From: a virus
Strand: one strand, 5' to 3'
Length of the DNA: 64,000 nucleotides
IMG/VR virus record: IMGVR_UViG_3300020578_000006
Location: 62,001 to 126,000 of that record
The number at the start of each line of letters is the position of its first letter. Within the stretch, counting starts at the first letter, position 1. Below are positions 24,291 to 33,588 of the stretch, piece by piece. The notes under the pieces are model-generated. The model saw only the letters and a program-made list of their open reading frames with translations, did not search any database and had not been told where the DNA came from. A program made the position numbers and the translations under genes.

Positions 24291-27200
24291 GTGGCTGACC
24301 GTAATGTATTAATATCTCCGGGTGAAGGTTATATATTTTTCGATAGGAGCAATACTGGCTCTTCGACAAAATATGCAGGGGTTTCTGCCGATCTTAGCGT
24401 ACAAATCCAATATAATGATCTTGGTGGGTTAGAGTTTAGTACACCTGCTACTAACAATTCAACAGTTTCTATAAGTGGTGGAAATATCGTAGCTAATAGA
24501 AATATTACCGGGTTTACCATTTTTGAGAATCACTTAAATACAAATAGTGATGACTGGGCATCAGTTTATTCTTCAGTTCAAACAAATTCATCTGATTGGA
24601 ATGGAGGCGGAAGCCTTTATACAGTAGTTACAGAAAATAGTGCAAACTGGAACAGCGTTTATACTTCTGTAAGTGAAACTAGTGCTGACTGGGATTCAAC
24701 TTACACATCGGTCTCCGAAACATCGGCTGACTGGGATAGTACATATACATCGGTTTCAGAGACAAGCGCTGATTGGGATTCAACGTATACATCGGTCTCC
24801 GAAACATCAGCTGACTGGGATAGTACATATACATCGGTATCTGAAACATCGGCTGATTGGGATAGTACTTACACTTCAGTTTCAGAGACGAGTGCTGACT
24901 GGGATTCAACTTATACCTCCGTTAGTGAAACATCAGCTGACTGGGACAGTACATATACTTCTGTTTCAGAAACATCGGCTGACTGGGATTCAACTTATAC
25001 CTCCGTTAGTGAAACCAGTGCTGATTGGGATATTACATATACTTCTGTAAGCGAAACATCAGCTGACTGGGATAGTACGTATACTTCTGTTTCAGAAACA
25101 TCGGCTGACTGGGATAGTACGTATACTTCTGTTTCAGAAACATCTGCTGATTGGGATAGTACCTATACATCGGTATCTGAAACATCAGCTGATTGGGATT
25201 CGACTTATACTTCCGTAAGCTTAAATAGCGCCGATTGGGATAGTACATATACTTCTGTTTCAGAAACATCAGCTGATTGGGATTCGACTTATACTTCCGT
25301 AAGCTTAAATAGCGCCGATTGGGATAGTACATATACTTCTGTTTCAGAAACATCTGCTGATTGGGATAGTACATATAGTTCAGTTAGCCTAGTAAGTGCC
25401 GATTGGGACAGTTCAATTTACGACATTTATGGTACAACACACCAAATAACCGTTGTAACAGCAGGTACAAATAACAGAGATAATAGCGTTACTTTAAGTT
25501 TCCCGACAAGTGTATTTTTCCCAGGTAGTGTTAGTATAGCAGGTAACCTAACAATCTCTGGATCTGCCGCACAAATAGATGTAGATCACTTAGTAGTTAA
25601 AGATAATATAATTTATTTTGCAGAAGATAACCCAGCAAATGTTTTAGATATCGGATGGGTTGGCGCATTTACAGAAATTGGCGATGATGCTGGGTACCAA
25701 CATACAGGTTTGATTAGAAGAGCAGGCCAAGGCCGCCCTGGTACATGGACATTATTCTCTGGGCTTACAACAGAACCTGCATCTGCTGCAAATATTAATT
25801 GGGATGATTATTATTTTACAATAGACACTCTAAGAGCTAACCTATCTGGTACAGTGTTAGTACCTGGTGGCGGGTCTTCATTTGACTGGGATAGTGTATA
25901 TGCTAATGTTCAAGCAAATTCAGCTGGTTGGAGCGGAGGAGGAAGCCTTTATACAGTAGTTACAGAAAATAGTGCAAACTGGAACAGCGTTTATACATCA
26001 GTAAGTGAGACTAGCGCTGACTGGGATTCAACTTACACATCGGTCTCCGAAACATCGGCTGACTGGGATAGTACCTATACATCGGTTTCACAAACATCTG
26101 CTGATTGGGATAGTACCTATACTTCTGTAAGTGAGACTTCAGCTGATTGGGATAGTACCTATACATCAGTAAGTGAAACATCAGCTGACTGGGATTCAAC
26201 TTATACTTCCGTTAGCGAGACCAGCGCCGATTGGGATAGCACATACACATCTGTAAGCGAAACATCGGCTGATTGGGATTCAACCTACACTTCTGTTAGT
26301 GAAACCAGTGCTGATTGGGATAGCACTTACACCTCAGTAAGTGAGACCAGTGCTGACTGGGATTCAACCTATACATCAGTAAGTGAGACCAGCGCCGATT
26401 GGGATTCGACTTATACTTCTGTAAGCTTAAATAGCGCCGATTGGGACAGTACATACACATCAGTAAGTGAGACCAGCGCCGATTGGGATTCGACTTATAC
26501 TTCTGTAAGCTTAAATAGCGCCGATTGGGACAGTACATACACATCAGTAAGTGAGACCAGCGCCGATTGGGATTCGACTTATACTTCTGTAAGCTTAAAT
26601 AGCGCCGATTGGGACAGTACATACACATCAGTAAGCGAAACATCAGCTGACTGGGATTCAACCTATACATCAGTTTCACAAACATCTGCCGATTGGGATA
26701 GTGTCTATACATCGATGTCACTTAATAGTAGTTATTGGCTCGATATATCTGAAGCTAGTACAGAATTCTTAAAGGTATCTGGTGGTACTATTATAGAGGT
26801 TGGTGGTGAAGGTGGCTCGTTAGTCATAACAAATGATTTGACTGTCGATCCAACTAATCATGTATTGTTTGTTGATAAGTCACTTCAAAGAGTAGGTATA
26901 CTAAATTCAACACCTGATCGCGCTCTACACGTTAATGGAGATATCGAAGGATCTATTGGTTACTTTACACATATTGCAGCCGGCACAAAGTCATTCTATA
27001 TCAAACACCCTATTGATAGCAACAAACATCTACAATACGGATCATTGGAGTCTCCTTATCACGGTATAAGACTGACTGGTGAAGCAGAAATTACTGGCTC
27101 TACTGCAAAAATCGTTCTACCTTCTTATGTCTATGCTTTAGTACATGATAGTAATCTCAATGTTCAATTGACGAACTTCAAACACAAAAAACAACTCTGG

Positions 27201-27350
27201 GTGGACGATATCGTAATAGATACTAATACAAAAGAAAGTTACTTTGTAGTTAAGACCTCTAAAGATCTGTTTAGCAATAAAGCTTATAAGTTCTTCTGGT
27301 CCTTCACTGCCATTCGAAAGGATATTCCACCCCTAGTAGTAGAGGTGTAA
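24291..27350 (+). CDS. Tail fibre protein with two arrays of a 14-residue repeat
   Basis: A 1019-residue protein starting at GTG. An N-terminal cap (about 1-120) resembles that of the fibre at 27981. Then come 18 exact-length units of YTSVSETSADWDST (about 124-375). A non-repeat domain follows (about 376-545) with VKDNIIYFAEDNPANVLDIGWVG and HTGLIRRAG, a module seen in phage fibres. A second array has 17 units plus a degenerate 18th (about 568-820). The C-terminal domain is shared with the previous gene (KSFYIKHP, LQYGSLESPYHGIRLTG, SFTAIRKDIPP). Tyr and Trp recur every 14 residues, suggesting a regular shaft of trimeric coiled-coil or beta-fold. Array length may tune fibre length. The reverse strand of the arrays is open in places by repetition, not by coding. 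Confidence 0.8.
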   Translation: MADRNVLISPGEGYIFFDRSNTGSSTKYAGVSADLSVQIQYNDLGGLEFSTPATNNSTVSISGGNIVANRNITGFTIFENHLNTNSDDWASVYSSVQTNSSDWNGGGSLYTVVTENSANWNSVYTSVSETSADWDSTYTSVSETSADWDSTYTSVSETSADWDSTYTSVSETSADWDSTYTSVSETSADWDSTYTSVSETSADWDSTYTSVSETSADWDSTYTSVSETSADWDSTYTSVSETSADWDITYTSVSETSADWDSTYTSVSETSADWDSTYTSVSETSADWDSTYTSVSETSADWDSTYTSVSLNSADWDSTYTSVSETSADWDSTYTSVSLNSADWDSTYTSVSETSADWDSTYSSVSLVSADWDSSIYDIYGTTHQITVVTAGTNNRDNSVTLSFPTSVFFPGSVSIAGNLTISGSAAQIDVDHLVVKDNIIYFAEDNPANVLDIGWVGAFTEIGDDAGYQHTGLIRRAGQGRPGTWTLFSGLTTEPASAANINWDDYYFTIDTLRANLSGTVLVPGGGSSFDWDSVYANVQANSAGWSGGGSLYTVVTENSANWNSVYTSVSETSADWDSTYTSVSETSADWDSTYTSVSQTSADWDSTYTSVSETSADWDSTYTSVSETSADWDSTYTSVSETSADWDSTYTSVSETSADWDSTYTSVSETSADWDSTYTSVSETSADWDSTYTSVSETSADWDSTYTSVSLNSADWDSTYTSVSETSADWDSTYTSVSLNSADWDSTYTSVSETSADWDSTYTSVSLNSADWDSTYTSVSETSADWDSTYTSVSQTSADWDSVYTSMSLNSSYWLDISEASTEFLKVSGGTIIEVGGEGGSLVITNDLTVDPTNHVLFVDKSLQRVGILNSTPDRALHVNGDIEGSIGYFTHIAAGTKSFYIKHPIDSNKHLQYGSLESPYHGIRLTGEAEITGSTAKIVLPSYVYALVHDSNLNVQLTNFKHKKQLWVDDIVIDTNTKESYFVVKTSKDLFSNKAYKFFWSFTAIRKDIPPLVVEV
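24660..25415 (+). repeat. Tandem array of 18 x 42 bp (14-residue repeat), array 1
   Basis: Eighteen 42-bp units encode Y-T-S-V-S-E/L-T/N-S-A-D-W-D-S-T. Most copies differ only by synonymous changes, for example in the S-E-T-S codons, so the protein repeat is conserved while the DNA has drifted. Units 14-17 alternate SETS and SLNS types. Confidence 0.9.
25992..26705 (+). repeat. Tandem array of 17 x 42 bp, array 2, with recent 84-bp duplications
   Basis: Seventeen 42-bp units of the same 14-residue repeat, followed by one degenerate unit. Positions 26373-26456, 26457-26540 and 26541-26624 are three identical or nearly identical 84-bp blocks, each a SETS unit plus a SLNS unit, showing recent expansion by dimers. 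Earlier units are diverged at synonymous sites. Confidence 0.9.
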
Positions 27351-27979
27351 TGAGTGCGGGCTTTAATCCAAGGCTTATTACTAGTGGGTTAGAATTTTGT
27401 ATAGACCCTACAAACCCAAAGTCATATATTTCTGGAAATATAGTAAAAGATTTATCTAGAAATAAAAAAAATTGTGAGTTAATAGGCGATTATCATCTAG
27501 ATACAGTAGACGGTGTTAGATGTGTTATAACAAAGTCTAATCAAAGCAGAGGTTCGGGCATAATACAACCAAACAGTATAAAACTACATACCATCTCAAT
27601 ATGGTGCAAAGCCTTGGATGGTCAAAACGGTATTAATCCAACATTTATTGATACTAGACCTTCTGTGGTTAACGGTTTTATATTTTCTGGTAATTTCGGC
27701 AGAGGGTGGGATAATACTTCTTCTTATTATAACGGTATTTTTGTAGGAGATACTAGAATTCTATCTTCAACTATATTGTTTGGAGTCAACGAATGGAAGA
27801 ATATTACGCTAATAAGAAAAAACCCTTGTGTTTGTACTACTTTAAGATTTTATTTTGATTCAAACAATAAAAATAGTAGATCTTTTGCTTCTTCTTTAAT
27901 TACCTGCTACAATCGCCCTCTTTCAGAAGATGAAGTGATTGATAATTTCTTAGCTTTTAAGGGAAGGTTTAATTTATAA
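27350..27979 (+). CDS. LamG/concanavalin A-like lectin-domain virion protein
   Basis: A 209-residue single-domain protein. TSGLEFCIDPTNPKSY (11-26), KDLSRNKKN (32-40), TISIWCK (about 80-86), GVNEWKNITLIRK and the C-terminal CYNRPLSEDEVIDNFLAFKGRF follow the LamG jelly-roll pattern found in phage adhesins. Such domains bind glycans or pack on fibres. It is joined without spacing to fibre genes on both sides (shared base at 27350; 1-bp gap to 27981), so it is probably part of the distal adhesin set. Confidence 0.7.
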   Translation: MSAGFNPRLITSGLEFCIDPTNPKSYISGNIVKDLSRNKKNCELIGDYHLDTVDGVRCVITKSNQSRGSGIIQPNSIKLHTISIWCKALDGQNGINPTFIDTRPSVVNGFIFSGNFGRGWDNTSSYYNGIFVGDTRILSSTILFGVNEWKNITLIRKNPCVCTTLRFYFDSNNKNSRSFASSLITCYNRPLSEDEVIDNFLAFKGRFNL

Positions 27980-27980
27980 T

Positions 27981-30900
27981 ATGGCAAACCCTACATTTAA
28001 CACATTAATAGCGCCTAATTCTGGTTTAATTTCTTTTAGTAATGATCCAACTGGTAGTTCTAATTTGCCTTCGCTTTCTAGTTCTGCACGTATTGTTTAT
28101 ACAGCAGGCGGTGGACTAACAATTACCAGTAAAGTCTCTTCAATGGAGAAATTTGCCGTTGAAGGTAGACTGGGTACTCTTTTTACTGTAACAGATGCTG
28201 TTTCCGGTGCTTTATTTCAACTTAGAGATGTTACTGGTTTTCCTATAGTAGAGTTTTTAGATAATGGTGACCTTGTAACCATAGGCAGTATAACCGCGGT
28301 TGAGGGTAATAGCCAGGAATGGAGCAGCGCATATACTACCGTAAAAGCAAATAGTGCTTCTTGGGAGGAATCTGCAGAGATAATACCCACTGTAACAAAT
28401 TATCTTTCCACTAACAATGTATTAATGTTATCTGCTACCATAATGGATTCATTAAGCGCAAGAGACTTGTTTTACATTAATCGCACTTTAATAAGAACCA
28501 ATAATCAAACTAACGTCTTCATTGGCAATAGTACTACAGGAAATGATAATGCCGAAGGCAATCATAATTTTGCATTTGGGTTAAGTGCAGGCAATGCATT
28601 GACCATCGGCGGTAGCAACAATTTCTTGGGGTACCAAGCTGGCCGTTGCAACTGCACAGGCAATGACAACAATTTCTTTGGGAGAGAAGCTGGCCGTTGC
28701 AACACCGCAGGCAATTTCAACAATTTCTTTGGGAGAGAAGCTGGCCTTTGCAACACCACAGGCAGTTACAACAATTTCTTGGGATTCCAAGCTGGCCGTT
28801 GCAACACCACAGGCACTCGCAACAATTTCTTGGGATACCAAGCTGGCCTTTGCAACACCACAGGCAATCGCAACAATTTCTTGGGATTTAATGCTGGCCG
28901 TAGCAACACCACAGGCACTTTCAACAATTTCATTGGATATGGAGCTGGTTTTTGCAACATCACAGGCCGTTACAACAATTTCTTGGGATACCAAGCTGGC
29001 CGTTGCAACACCACAGGCCGTTTCAACAATTTCTTTGGTAGACTTGCAGGATTCACTAACACCATTGGCTCCAACAATACCATCATTGGCAATAATGCTA
29101 ATGTGGCCACAAACAGCTTAAGTGGTGTTATAGTTTTGGGTACTGGGGCTATTGCCACTCAAACCAATCAAATCATACTTTCCAGTGCTGATATTTCCAT
29201 AAGAACCTTAAGAGGTACTGCTGCGGGACCCAACGTCTTCATTGGCAATAATACCACCGGAAATGATAATGCCACAGGCAATCATAATTTTGCATTTGGA
29301 TTGAGTGCAGGCAATGCATTAACGTCGGGGACCAGTAATGTATTTATTGGCAGTTGTGCAGGTAGAGTTAACACCACAGGCAATTTTAACAATTTCTTGG
29401 GAAATAATGCTGGCCGTTGCAACTGCACAGGCAGTTTCAACAATTTCTTGGGACCAAATGCTGGCTTTTGCAACACCACAGGCAGTGGCAACAATTTCTT
29501 GGGATTCCAGGCTGGCTATTGCAACTGCACAGGCAGTAGCAACAATTTCTTGGGATACAGAGCTGGATTTTTCAACACCACAGGCAGTTACAACAATTTC
29601 TTTGGACCAAATGCTGGCTTTTGCAACACCACAGGCAGTTGCAACAATTTCTTGGGAAATACTGCTGGCCGTAGCAACTGCACAGGCAGTAGCAACAATT
29701 TCTTGGGATATGGAGCTGGATTTTTCAACACCACAGGCAGTTACAACAATTTCTTTGGACCAAATGCTGGCCGTTGCAACTGCACAGGCAGTTTCAACAA
29801 TTTCTTGGGACCAAATGCTGGCTTTTGCAACACCACAGGCAGTGGCAACAATTTCTTGGGATTCCAGGCTGGCTATTGCAACTGCACAGGCAATGACAAC
29901 AATTTCTTAGGATTTAATGCTGGCCGTAACAACACCACAGGCAGTTACAACAATTTCTTGGGACGTAATGCTGGTCGTCGCAACACCACTGGGTGCGCTA
30001 ACCAAGTTTTAGGGAGCTTTGGACTTTATAACAACACCACTGGTTGTGGCAACATTGCTTTAGGACCGGTTGCTGGTTTCAATAATGAAACTGGTTGCTT
30101 CAATTTATTCTTAGGAGGAGCTACTGGTTTCTGTCATTTAAGTGGTAATAATAATATTTTTGTTGGTAATGCTGCAGGATTTAATGATAAAGTAGGTTTC
30201 AATAACACTATAATTGGGTTAAGTGCTGGCGTGGCCAGCGTGTCTGGTACAAACAACATTATAGTTGGCTCATTTGCCAATGTTAGCACTGGTACACTGT
30301 CTGGTGTTATAGTTTTGGGTACTGGTGCTGTTGCCACTCAATCTAATCAAATCATACTTTCCAGTGCTGATATTTCCATAAGAACTTTGAGAGGTACCAA
30401 TGCCGGTCCCAACGTCTTCATTGGCAATAGTACTACAGGAAATGATAATGCCACAGGCAATCATAATTTTGCATTTGGATTGAGTGCAGGCAATGCATTG
30501 ACCACCGGCGGTTATAACAATTTCTTAGGAAATAATGCTGGTCGTAACAACACCTCAGGCAGTTTCAACAATTTCATTGGGAGAGAAGCTGGCCGTTGCA
30601 ACTGCACAGGCAGTAACAACAATTTCTTGGGATTAAATGCTGGCCGTTGCAACACCACAGGCAGTCGCAACAATTTCTTGGGATACAATGCTGGCCGTTG
30701 CAACACCACAGGCTGTAGCAACAATTTCTTAGGATTTAATGCTGGCCGTAACAACACCATAGGCAGTTGCAACAATTTCTTGGGACAAGAGGCTGGCTAT
30801 GGCAACTGCACAGGCAGTAACAACAATTTCTTGGGATTAAATGCTGGCCTTTGCAACTGCACAGGCAATAGCAACAATTTCATTGGACCAAATGCTGGCC

Positions 30901-32177
30901 GTTTCAACTGCACAGGCAGTTTCAACAATTTCTTTGGATATAGTGCTGGCCGTTGCAACACCACAGGCGGTAACAACAATTTCTTGGGATATGGAGCTGG
31001 CCGTTTCAACTGCACAGGCGGTAACAACAATTTCTTTGGATTAGCTGCTGGTTATAACATAGGCAGGTATGGTGCAGCCAGCCGCAATGTATTCATAGGC
31101 CAAGAAGCTGGCAGAGGTGAATATGATTCTAGCTATACACCAACTAATGTTTTTGTTAACAATAACGTGGCCATTGGTTACCGGGCTGGATTCAAATTAA
31201 AAGCCCATACCTACAATACCAATTATCACTATGCCACCCAACACAACATATTCATTGGTGAAAAAGCCGGTTACAATAGCACCACCGATAATTCATATGG
31301 CGCCGCTATACACAATATATTTTTAGGAAAATTTTCTGGGTTTTACAACACCACAGGCAATAACAACAATTTCTTTGGGAGAGAAGCTGGCTTTTGCAAC
31401 ACCATAGGCAATCACAACAATTTCTTGGGATACCAAGCTGGCCGTTTTAACTGCACAGGCAGTCGCAACAATTTCTTTGGATTAAATGCTGGTCTTAGCA
31501 ACACCACAGGCAGTTACAACAATTTCTTGGGACAAGAGGCTGGCTTTAGCAACTGCACAGGCAATCACAACAATTTCTTGGGATTCCAGGCTGGCTTTAG
31601 CAACTGCACAGGTTGTAACAACAATTTCTTGGGTAGACTTGCAGGATGCACTAACACCATTGGCTCCAACAATACCATCATTGGCAATAATGCTAATGTG
31701 GCCACAAACAGCTTAAGTGGGGTAGTAGTATTCGGTACTGGTGCTGTTGCCACTCAATCTAATCAATTAGTAATCGGTTCTTTGTCTACCCCGTTAACCG
31801 GTAACAGTATATTATATGGTAACTTAACTGTAACAGATTACTTAAGTGCATCTAGGTATGCCGATAGTACTAATTGGTCTGGTAATAGAGAGCTAAAAAC
31901 AGTTAACTTTGATGCTGAACCATACCATCATTACCTTGTAGACACCACTTCTAGTGCAGTTATAGCAACATTACCTCTAAATCCGCAGATAGGCACAGTT
32001 ATACACTTCTCAGATAGGCTTTTAACGTTAAATTCTGGGTGGAACACCAATAATCTAATATTAAATAGAAATAGCATGATGATTCAAGGTTTGGCCGAAG
32101 ATTTAGTATGTGATAGGGCTGGAGTTACCTTCGCTCTCACGTATGTAGGCCATCCAATAGAGTGGAGAGTTGACTAA
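27981..32177 (+). CDS. Giant adhesin fibre with Cys-rich 17-residue beta-solenoid-like repeats
   Basis: A 1398-residue protein. The N-terminal cap (1-150) includes GTLFTVTDAVSGALFQLRDVTG and one WSSAYTTVKANSASW repeat. Three blocks of a 17-residue repeat, consensus NNFLGxxAGxCNTTGxx, follow with about 10, 19 and 18 units. Blocks 1-2 and 2-3 are joined by near-identical linkers (GVIVLGTGA, NQIILSSADISIRTLRGT, NVFIGN). The repeat resembles the YadA/Hep_Hag type of trimeric beta-solenoid seen in adhesins. Dozens of Cys occur at fixed positions (CNTTG or CNCTG), unusual for a phage fibre. The C-terminus (from LTVTDYLSASRYADSTNW to FALTYVGHPIEWRVD) is a common phage fibre end domain. Probable role: long host-binding fibre. 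Confidence 0.8.
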   Translation: MANPTFNTLIAPNSGLISFSNDPTGSSNLPSLSSSARIVYTAGGGLTITSKVSSMEKFAVEGRLGTLFTVTDAVSGALFQLRDVTGFPIVEFLDNGDLVTIGSITAVEGNSQEWSSAYTTVKANSASWEESAEIIPTVTNYLSTNNVLMLSATIMDSLSARDLFYINRTLIRTNNQTNVFIGNSTTGNDNAEGNHNFAFGLSAGNALTIGGSNNFLGYQAGRCNCTGNDNNFFGREAGRCNTAGNFNNFFGREAGLCNTTGSYNNFLGFQAGRCNTTGTRNNFLGYQAGLCNTTGNRNNFLGFNAGRSNTTGTFNNFIGYGAGFCNITGRYNNFLGYQAGRCNTTGRFNNFFGRLAGFTNTIGSNNTIIGNNANVATNSLSGVIVLGTGAIATQTNQIILSSADISIRTLRGTAAGPNVFIGNNTTGNDNATGNHNFAFGLSAGNALTSGTSNVFIGSCAGRVNTTGNFNNFLGNNAGRCNCTGSFNNFLGPNAGFCNTTGSGNNFLGFQAGYCNCTGSSNNFLGYRAGFFNTTGSYNNFFGPNAGFCNTTGSCNNFLGNTAGRSNCTGSSNNFLGYGAGFFNTTGSYNNFFGPNAGRCNCTGSFNNFLGPNAGFCNTTGSGNNFLGFQAGYCNCTGNDNNFLGFNAGRNNTTGSYNNFLGRNAGRRNTTGCANQVLGSFGLYNNTTGCGNIALGPVAGFNNETGCFNLFLGGATGFCHLSGNNNIFVGNAAGFNDKVGFNNTIIGLSAGVASVSGTNNIIVGSFANVSTGTLSGVIVLGTGAVATQSNQIILSSADISIRTLRGTNAGPNVFIGNSTTGNDNATGNHNFAFGLSAGNALTTGGYNNFLGNNAGRNNTSGSFNNFIGREAGRCNCTGSNNNFLGLNAGRCNTTGSRNNFLGYNAGRCNTTGCSNNFLGFNAGRNNTIGSCNNFLGQEAGYGNCTGSNNNFLGLNAGLCNCTGNSNNFIGPNAGRFNCTGSFNNFFGYSAGRCNTTGGNNNFLGYGAGRFNCTGGNNNFFGLAAGYNIGRYGAASRNVFIGQEAGRGEYDSSYTPTNVFVNNNVAIGYRAGFKLKAHTYNTNYHYATQHNIFIGEKAGYNSTTDNSYGAAIHNIFLGKFSGFYNTTGNNNNFFGREAGFCNTIGNHNNFLGYQAGRFNCTGSRNNFFGLNAGLSNTTGSYNNFLGQEAGFSNCTGNHNNFLGFQAGFSNCTGCNNNFLGRLAGCTNTIGSNNTIIGNNANVATNSLSGVVVFGTGAVATQSNQLVIGSLSTPLTGNSILYGNLTVTDYLSASRYADSTNWSGNRELKTVNFDAEPYHHYLVDTTSSAVIATLPLNPQIGTVIHFSDRLLTLNSGWNTNNLILNRNSMMIQGLAEDLVCDRAGVTFALTYVGHPIEWRVD
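28612..31712 (+). repeat. Three blocks of 51-bp repeats with duplicated linkers
   Basis: Blocks at about 28612-29110, 29331-30292 and 30510-31712 consist of 51-bp units encoding NNFLGxxAGxCNTTGxx. Within block 2, seven units are duplicated: the sequence starting at 29411 recurs at 29768, exactly 357 bp (7 x 51) later. The linkers at about 29113-29330 and 30297-30509 are nearly identical. Antisense frames stay open here because of the repeat composition. Confidence 0.85.
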
Positions 32178-33286
32178 TGAGTAATTTCTCTACATTGTTC
32201 TTTCCTGTATCAGTTACATTGACCAATTTTGAGTTTGATCAAAACTGGAATGATACATACAATTTAGTAAGATCGAGTAGCAGTAGTTGGAATAATGCAT
32301 ATACAAGTGTTAGTGCATTTAGTGGTACATCAATTACGGAAGGTATTACTGCTACCAATTTTACACAAACTACTAACTTTATACAGGTCTCTTCTAGAAA
32401 CCTTAATACCCCTGGTACCTATAATATTCCATTACCATCTAATTTTAGATTTTTAAAGATTCAAGCATTCGGCGGAGGCGGAGGCGGCGGGTCAGGTAGA
32501 AGATCATTAGGTAGTACTGCATCTATTGGAGGAGGTGGAGGAGGCGGAGGAGGTTATATTGATATCACTTACCCTATATCTATTCTTGGTAGTCTTAACG
32601 CAACAGTTGTAGTAGGGACTGGCGGTTCTGGTGCAACCGGAGTCTCTTCTAGTGCAAATGGTAGTGATGGTTCATCCGGAGGTTCCTCTTCTGTAACAGT
32701 TAATGCTGTTACCATTGCATTTGCTGCAGGTGGTAATGCAGGTAGAGGCGGAGGTACAAGTTCAGATTCACAAGCTGGAGGTGCCGGTGGTGGCAATACT
32801 ACAAATACTGCTGGTTTTCCTGGTACTGTAGGAGCTAGCTCAAATGGTATTGCAGGTTCTACTGGTTCATCCGGTGCCGATGATGCTTTTAATTCTGCTA
32901 TTGGAGCTGCAGGAGGGGCAGGAGGAGGTGGAGTCACTACAGGTCCTGGGTTTGCAACTAGAAGTTCAGGCGGAGCAGGTGGTATAGGAGGTTTTGCTAT
33001 AGCCGGAACTCATGTTTCTCGTGCCACAGGCGGTACAGGGTCAGGGGGAAATGCTAATAATGCTTCTGCAGTCTCGCAACCTTCCATGATGTTGTTAGGA
33101 GGTGGAGGTGGTGGTGGAGGAAGTGCATCTAATACTGCTATTAACGGGGGTAATGGGGGTACAGGTGCACAGCCTGGTGGAGGAGGTGGCGGTGGGGGAG
33201 CCTGTGGTACAGCATCAACTACTTTTTCAAGTGGTAACGGTGGTAACGGTGGTGATGGTTATGTTCGTTTATATTTCTTAAATTAA
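32177..33286 (+). CDS. Glycine-rich adhesin/tail fibre tip protein
   Basis: A 369-residue protein. Residues 15-50 hold two copies of the SxxWNxxYxxV motif of the other fibres. From about residue 95 it is dominated by glycine clusters: runs of 6-9 Gly separated by Ser/Ala/Asn segments, ending in NGGDGYVRLYFLN. Such polyglycine cores are known from T-even-like gp38 adhesins, where glycine helices pack into a sandwich presenting variable loops to the receptor. It overlaps the upstream fibre stop by one base and is the last gene of the rightward fibre operon, so it is a likely receptor-binding tip. A structural collagen-like role is an alternative. Confidence 0.7.
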   Translation: MSNFSTLFFPVSVTLTNFEFDQNWNDTYNLVRSSSSSWNNAYTSVSAFSGTSITEGITATNFTQTTNFIQVSSRNLNTPGTYNIPLPSNFRFLKIQAFGGGGGGGSGRRSLGSTASIGGGGGGGGGYIDITYPISILGSLNATVVVGTGGSGATGVSSSANGSDGSSGGSSSVTVNAVTIAFAAGGNAGRGGGTSSDSQAGGAGGGNTTNTAGFPGTVGASSNGIAGSTGSSGADDAFNSAIGAAGGAGGGGVTTGPGFATRSSGGAGGIGGFAIAGTHVSRATGGTGSGGNANNASAVSQPSMMLLGGGGGGGGSASNTAINGGNGGTGAQPGGGGGGGGACGTASTTFSSGNGGNGGDGYVRLYFLN

Positions 33287-33303
33287 TATAAAAAATACAA
33301 GCC

Positions 33304-33321
33304 CTGAGGCTTGCGCCTCAG
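33304..33321 (-). terminator. Candidate leftward terminator hairpin
   Basis: A 7-bp GC-rich stem (CTGAGGC/GCCTCAG) with a 4-nt loop. On the minus strand it is followed by GGCTTG and then TATTTTTT, so it could stop transcription of the GT9-like gene before it reaches the fibre operon. The T-run is offset by about 6 nt, which weakens the call. Confidence 0.4.
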
Positions 33322-33560
33322 AGCCTGCATGACTTTAAAGCTTTCGCTTAAAAATCTGCTACACTGGGGAGAATTTAACACCCGAGAGCAAGCATGACCC
33401 CGGGTCTGACCCGAAGGCACTAGACAATATCAACTATTTACTCTAGTACTAATAGTGATATTTCTACATACTTCTCTATGTAGCCACCTAGAAATAGGCC
33501 TATAGGCTTCTCCCTAGATGCAATTATATTTATATGAATATATTAAATATAAAGAGGTAA

Positions 33561-33588
33561 GGATGTACGGGCAATAGATGATACCGGT
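33561..33588 (-). pseudogene. Short remnant matching the 3' part of the major capsid gene
   Basis: Plus-strand bases 33561-33588 match 35865-35892, inside the capsid gene, at 25 of 28 positions. Read on the minus strand the fragment encodes TGIIYCPYI, exactly as in the capsid protein, with only synonymous differences there. It is preceded by stop codons and followed by unrelated sequence, so it is not expressed as capsid. It has the same orientation as the capsid gene. Confidence 0.5.

Noticed and set aside
24679-26721. Long open frames on the opposite strand and in other frames of the 42-bp arrays
   Set aside because: They are open only because the same 42 bp is repeated; the products are low-complexity repeats ending with the array.
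24660-31712. CRISPR-like direct repeats
   Set aside because: Units are contiguous with no unique spacers, and they lie in frame inside fibre genes.
28562-31753. Several 60-190-codon frames in other frames of the 51-bp repeats
   Set aside because: Shadow frames caused by the repeat period being a multiple of three; the forward solenoid frame explains the whole stretch.
33300-33430. Possible tRNA or tmRNA in the hairpin-rich gap
   Set aside because: No cloverleaf with a GTTCRA T-loop, acceptor stem or CCA could be fitted on either strand.
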